DNA of 7,477 nt from DASUMF01 sp040510575 (GTDB taxonomy: Bacteria; Actinomycetota; Acidimicrobiia; IMCC26256; DASPTH01), in assembly GCA_040510575.1 (NCBI GenBank), contig JBEVIU010000093.1, positions 1-7,477 of the forward strand, in the 5' to 3' direction. Positions 5,288-7,477 of this stretch are shown piece by piece. The position numbers were made by a program, and so were the translations under genes. Under the pieces are notes generated by a model. The model made no database searches, was not told the origin of the DNA, and saw nothing but the letters and a program-made list of their open reading frames with translations. The stretch's first letter is position 1. Every line of letters starts with the position of its first letter.

Positions 5288-5291
5288 CACG

Positions 5292-5852
5292 ATGGGCAGG
5301 CTGATGGGTCGACGCGGGTTGGTGGCGGTCGTGATGGCGGCCGCGGTTGCGCTGCTCGCGAGCGGCGTGGCGAGCGCGCACGTGACGGTCAAGCCGTCGT
5401 CGGCACCCGCCGGTGGGTTCGAGATCCTCAGCTTCTCGGTGCCCAACGAGAAAGAAGACGCGAACACCGTGACGCTCGAGGTGGAGCTGCCGACGAAGAC
5501 CCCGATCGCGTTCGTGAGCGTGAAGCCGATGCCCGGATGGACGATCGCCGTGGAGCGCACGACGCTCGCCAAGCCGGTGAAGGCCGAAGGCGGCGAGATC
5601 ACCGAAGCGGTGAGCAAGATCACGTGGACCGCGACCGACGGTGGTCTCGAGCCCGGGCAGTTCGACCTGTTCACGATCTCGGCCGGACCGCTCCCCACCA
5701 AGGCGAAGAAGCTCGAGTTCAAGACGCTGCAGACCTACAGCGACGGCGATGTCGTGCGCTGGATCCAGCCGACGGCGAAGGGCGCGCCGGAGCCGGAGTT
5801 CCCGATCCCGACCCTCACCATCACCAAGGAGTCGAGCGAGCACGGTCACTAG
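5292..5852 (+). CDS. ycnI: Secreted YcnI/DUF1775-family copper-binding protein
   Basis: The protein has 186 residues. Residues 1-29 are a Sec signal peptide: basic MGRLMGRRG, a hydrophobic core to about 24, and the cleavage site ASA before H30. The mature protein would begin HVTVKPSSAP, the hallmark of DUF1775. In characterised YcnI the new N-terminal histidine, a nearby glutamate and a tryptophan form a monohistidine-brace copper site. Here these would be H30, E44 (GGFEIL) and W157 (VVRWIQP). The beta-rich domain fills 30-180 (SFSVPNEKEDANTVTLEVEL, then PMPGWTI and FDLFTISAGPLP). Many homologues end in a membrane helix. This one stops at SSEHGH, so it looks freely secreted. No CopC/CopD or copper-regulator gene is next to it here, which is unusual for the family. 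The role in copper handling is inferred from the family. Confidence 0.88.
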   Translation: MGRLMGRRGLVAVVMAAAVALLASGVASAHVTVKPSSAPAGGFEILSFSVPNEKEDANTVTLEVELPTKTPIAFVSVKPMPGWTIAVERTTLAKPVKAEGGEITEAVSKITWTATDGGLEPGQFDLFTISAGPLPTKAKKLEFKTLQTYSDGDVVRWIQPTAKGAPEPEFPIPTLTITKESSEHGH

Positions 5853-5867
5853 CCGACATCCAGGGGT

Positions 5868-5873
5868 TACGTT
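5868..5873 (+). promoter_or_regulatory. Candidate -10 box for a leaderless epoxide hydrolase mRNA
   Basis: TACGTT fits the relaxed TANNNT -10 pattern and ends six bases before the ATG at 5880, placing transcription start on or next to the A of the start codon. The nearest purine-rich stretch, AGGGG at 5862-5866, is 13 bases from the ATG, too far for a good ribosome binding site. Leaderless genes of this form are common in actinobacteria. Confidence 0.45.
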
Positions 5874-5879
5874 GCCGCC

Positions 5880-7019
5880 ATGAGCGATGACGTCACCCCG
5901 TTCCACGTCGAGCTCGACGACGAGCAGATACGCGACCTCCGTGAGCGTCTGGCGCGCACGCGTTGGCCGGACGCGGAAGTCGTCGACGACTGGTCGCAGG
6001 GGCTGCCGCTGTCGTACGCGCAGGAGCTGTGCGCGTACTGGCGTGACGAGTACGACTTCGACGCCGCCCGCGCACGGCTCAACCGCTTCCCGCAGTTCCG
6101 CACCGAGATCGATGGCCTCGGCATCCACTTCCTCCACGTGACCTCGCCGCACCCCGGCGCGTTGCCACTGATGCTCACGCACGGGTGGCCTGGTTCGGTG
6201 GTGGAATTCTCGAAGGTGATCGACGCGCTGGTCGACCCGCCTGCCCACGGTGGCGACGCCGCCGATGCGTTCCACGTGGTGTGCCCGTCCCTGCCCGGCT
6301 TCGGCTTCAGCGACCATGCCGAGGAGACGGGTTGGGGCGTCGAACGCATCGCCGCGGCGTGGTCGGTGCTGATGGCCCGGCTCGGTTACGAGCGGTACGG
6401 CGCGCAGGGTGGCGACTGGGGCACCTTCGTGACCACGACCATCGCGCAACAGGACCCGGAGCACGTGGTGGGGATCCATGTGCAGCTGCCCATCGCGGAC
6501 TTGACGCCAGAGGCACTCGCCGACCTCACGCCGGCCGAAGCGTCCGCGCTCGAAGCGAGTGCGGAACATGCCACGTGGGGCACCGGGTACTCGACGCAAC
6601 AGCAGACGCGCCCACAGACGCTCGGCTACGGCCTCGCCGACTCACCGGCCGCGCAATGTGCGTGGATCGTCGAGAAGTTCTGGGCCTGGACCGACAACGA
6701 CGGTCACCCGGAGGACGCGGTCTCGCGCGACGACCTCCTCGACAACGTGATGCTCTACTGGCTCCCGAACAACGGTGCCTCGTCGGCACGCTTGTACTGG
6801 GAGAGCATGCGAAACCGGAACACCGACCCGGTGACGGTGCCGACGGGATGCTCGGTGTTCCCGAAGGAGATCGTGCGCTTCTCGCGCCGGTGGGCCGAGA
6901 CGCGTTTCACCGACATCCGTTTCTGGAACGAGCCCGACCGCGGCGGGCACTTCGCTGCGTTCGAAGAGCCCGACATCTTCGTCGCCGACGTGCAGGCGAG
7001 CTTCCGGACGATGCGCTGA
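5880..7019 (+). CDS. Epoxide hydrolase (alpha/beta-hydrolase with EHN N-terminal domain)
   Basis: The protein has 379 residues, the typical length of microsomal-type bacterial epoxide hydrolases. The EHN domain covers about residues 5-110 (FHVELDDEQIRDLRERLART through NRFPQFRTEIDGLGIHFLHV). HGWPGS (101-106) carries the oxyanion hole. GGDWG (177-181) is the nucleophile elbow, with D179 as the nucleophile. The probable charge-relay acid is E330 in FPKE, and the catalytic histidine is H357 in GGHFAAFEEP. Y306 (ARLYWES) is a candidate for one of the lid tyrosines that activate the epoxide. All catalytic parts are intact, so it should convert epoxides to vicinal diols through a covalent aspartyl ester. 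The natural substrate is unknown; lipid or xenobiotic epoxides are likely. No signal peptide or membrane anchor is visible, so it is probably cytoplasmic. It appears to be its own transcription unit and converges on the thiolase gene. Confidence 0.93.
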   Translation: MSDDVTPFHVELDDEQIRDLRERLARTRWPDAEVVDDWSQGLPLSYAQELCAYWRDEYDFDAARARLNRFPQFRTEIDGLGIHFLHVTSPHPGALPLMLTHGWPGSVVEFSKVIDALVDPPAHGGDAADAFHVVCPSLPGFGFSDHAEETGWGVERIAAAWSVLMARLGYERYGAQGGDWGTFVTTTIAQQDPEHVVGIHVQLPIADLTPEALADLTPAEASALEASAEHATWGTGYSTQQQTRPQTLGYGLADSPAAQCAWIVEKFWAWTDNDGHPEDAVSRDDLLDNVMLYWLPNNGASSARLYWESMRNRNTDPVTVPTGCSVFPKEIVRFSRRWAETRFTDIRFWNEPDRGGHFAAFEEPDIFVADVQASFRTMR

Positions 7020-7022
7020 GCG

Positions 7023-7477
7023 TCAGGCGGTGGTCTTCTCCAGGATGTGCACTGCGCACGTGGAGCCGAGACCGATGACGTGGGTCATGCCGACCTTCGC
7101 ACCCTCGATCTGACGGTCGCCCGCCTCGCCGCGGAGGTGCATCGTGACCTCGACCATGTTCGCGGCGCCGGTGCACCCGATCGGGTGGCCCTTCGACACG
7201 AGCCCACCCGACACGTTGACGGGGATCTTGCCGTCGCGGGCCGAGGAGCCTTCGTCGATGAACTTGCCGGCCATCCCGGGCTCGCACAGCCGCAGGTTGT
7301 CGTAGTGGACGAGCTCGGCGGTGGCGAAGCAGTCGTGCAGCTCGACGAGGTCGAGGTCCTGCGGGTCCACACCCGAGTCTTCGTAGGCGCGGTCGGCCGC
7401 CGTGCGGGTGAGGGTGTTCACGTCGGGCGCCGTCTGCGACATGTTGTCCTCGTTGTACGGGTCGCTGTAGAGCGCCG
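7023..7477 (-). CDS. Thiolase / lipid-transfer protein (SCP-x-like), C-terminal part cut by the window edge
   Basis: The frame is open to the right edge, so the gene starts beyond base 7477. The 151 or so residues here are the C-terminal half of a thiolase-fold protein whose family length is about 390. Visible motifs are VELHDCFA (the HDCF motif of SCP-x/lipid-transfer thiolases), GGLVSKGHPIGCTGAAN (the conserved GHP loop with the active-site histidine) and the C-terminal GSTCAVHIL with its cysteine. Such enzymes cleave or condense acyl-CoA thioesters in fatty-acid or sterol side-chain degradation. The nucleophilic N-terminal cysteine lies outside the window, so activity cannot be judged. The ATG at 7442 is internal: the codons before it (ALYSDPYNEDN) continue the same protein. 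The stop is three bases from that of the epoxide hydrolase. Confidence 0.9.
   Translation of the reverse strand, partial: ALYSDPYNEDNMSQTAPDVNTLTRTAADRAYEDSGVDPQDLDLVELHDCFATAELVHYDNLRLCEPGMAGKFIDEGSSARDGKIPVNVSGGLVSKGHPIGCTGAANMVEVTMHLRGEAGDRQIEGAKVGMTHVIGLGSTCAVHILEKTTA

Noticed and set aside
5238..5291. TTG 5238 as the start of the ycnI-like gene
   Set aside because: It would put 18 polar residues before the signal peptide and has no ribosome binding site; ATG 5292 has both a Shine-Dalgarno sequence and a clean signal peptide.
3903..6599. Very long minus-strand open frame (898 codons)
   Set aside because: It runs antisense through four well-supported genes and two gaps, is dominated by Arg/His/Gly with no recognisable domain, and is the expected shadow of GC-rich codon usage.

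Overview
This 7,477-base window is GC-rich bacterial chromosome. Nine protein genes are packed tightly, GTG starts are common, and several junctions are four-base GTGA stop/start overlaps. Gene content and style (KdpDE, MoxR/DUF58/VWA, a DUF1775 protein, an actinobacterial-type epoxide hydrolase, an SCP-x-like thiolase) suggest an actinobacterium, possibly of the Acidimicrobiia. That placement is inference; there is no rRNA or marker gene to confirm it. No tRNA, rRNA, CRISPR array, insertion sequence or phage gene was seen. No gene-free stretch exceeds about 150 bases.

Left part (1-1475): the 3' end of a KdpD-type sensor kinase, ending in a 15-bp tandem repeat, is translationally coupled to the response regulator KdpE. 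The structural genes kdpFABC, if present, lie outside the window. Converging on kdpE with a 3-base gap is a class I SAM-dependent methyltransferase on the minus strand.

Centre (1519-4667): a short region carries a candidate promoter, an ideal Shine-Dalgarno sequence and an 11-codon leader ORF that overlaps the start of moxR. It is followed by moxR, a DUF58 gene and a membrane-anchored VWA gene, joined by GTGA overlaps. This is a classic MoxR AAA+ ATPase / VWA module, thought to act as a chaperone-like or metal-dependent assembly system at the membrane. The moxR tail carries a second 15-bp tandem repeat, of the same period as the kdpD one and with a partly shared consensus.

Right part (4668-7477): this holds single genes. 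They are a STAS-domain protein lacking the phosphorylatable serine, a secreted YcnI/DUF1775-type copper-binding protein with a strong hairpin in its 5' region, a probably leaderless epoxide hydrolase, and the C-terminal part of a thiolase/lipid-transfer protein entering from the right edge on the minus strand.

No clearly new defence or mobile system is evident. The best leads are the two related repeat-coded C-terminal tails, the moxR leader ORF and the serine-less STAS protein.
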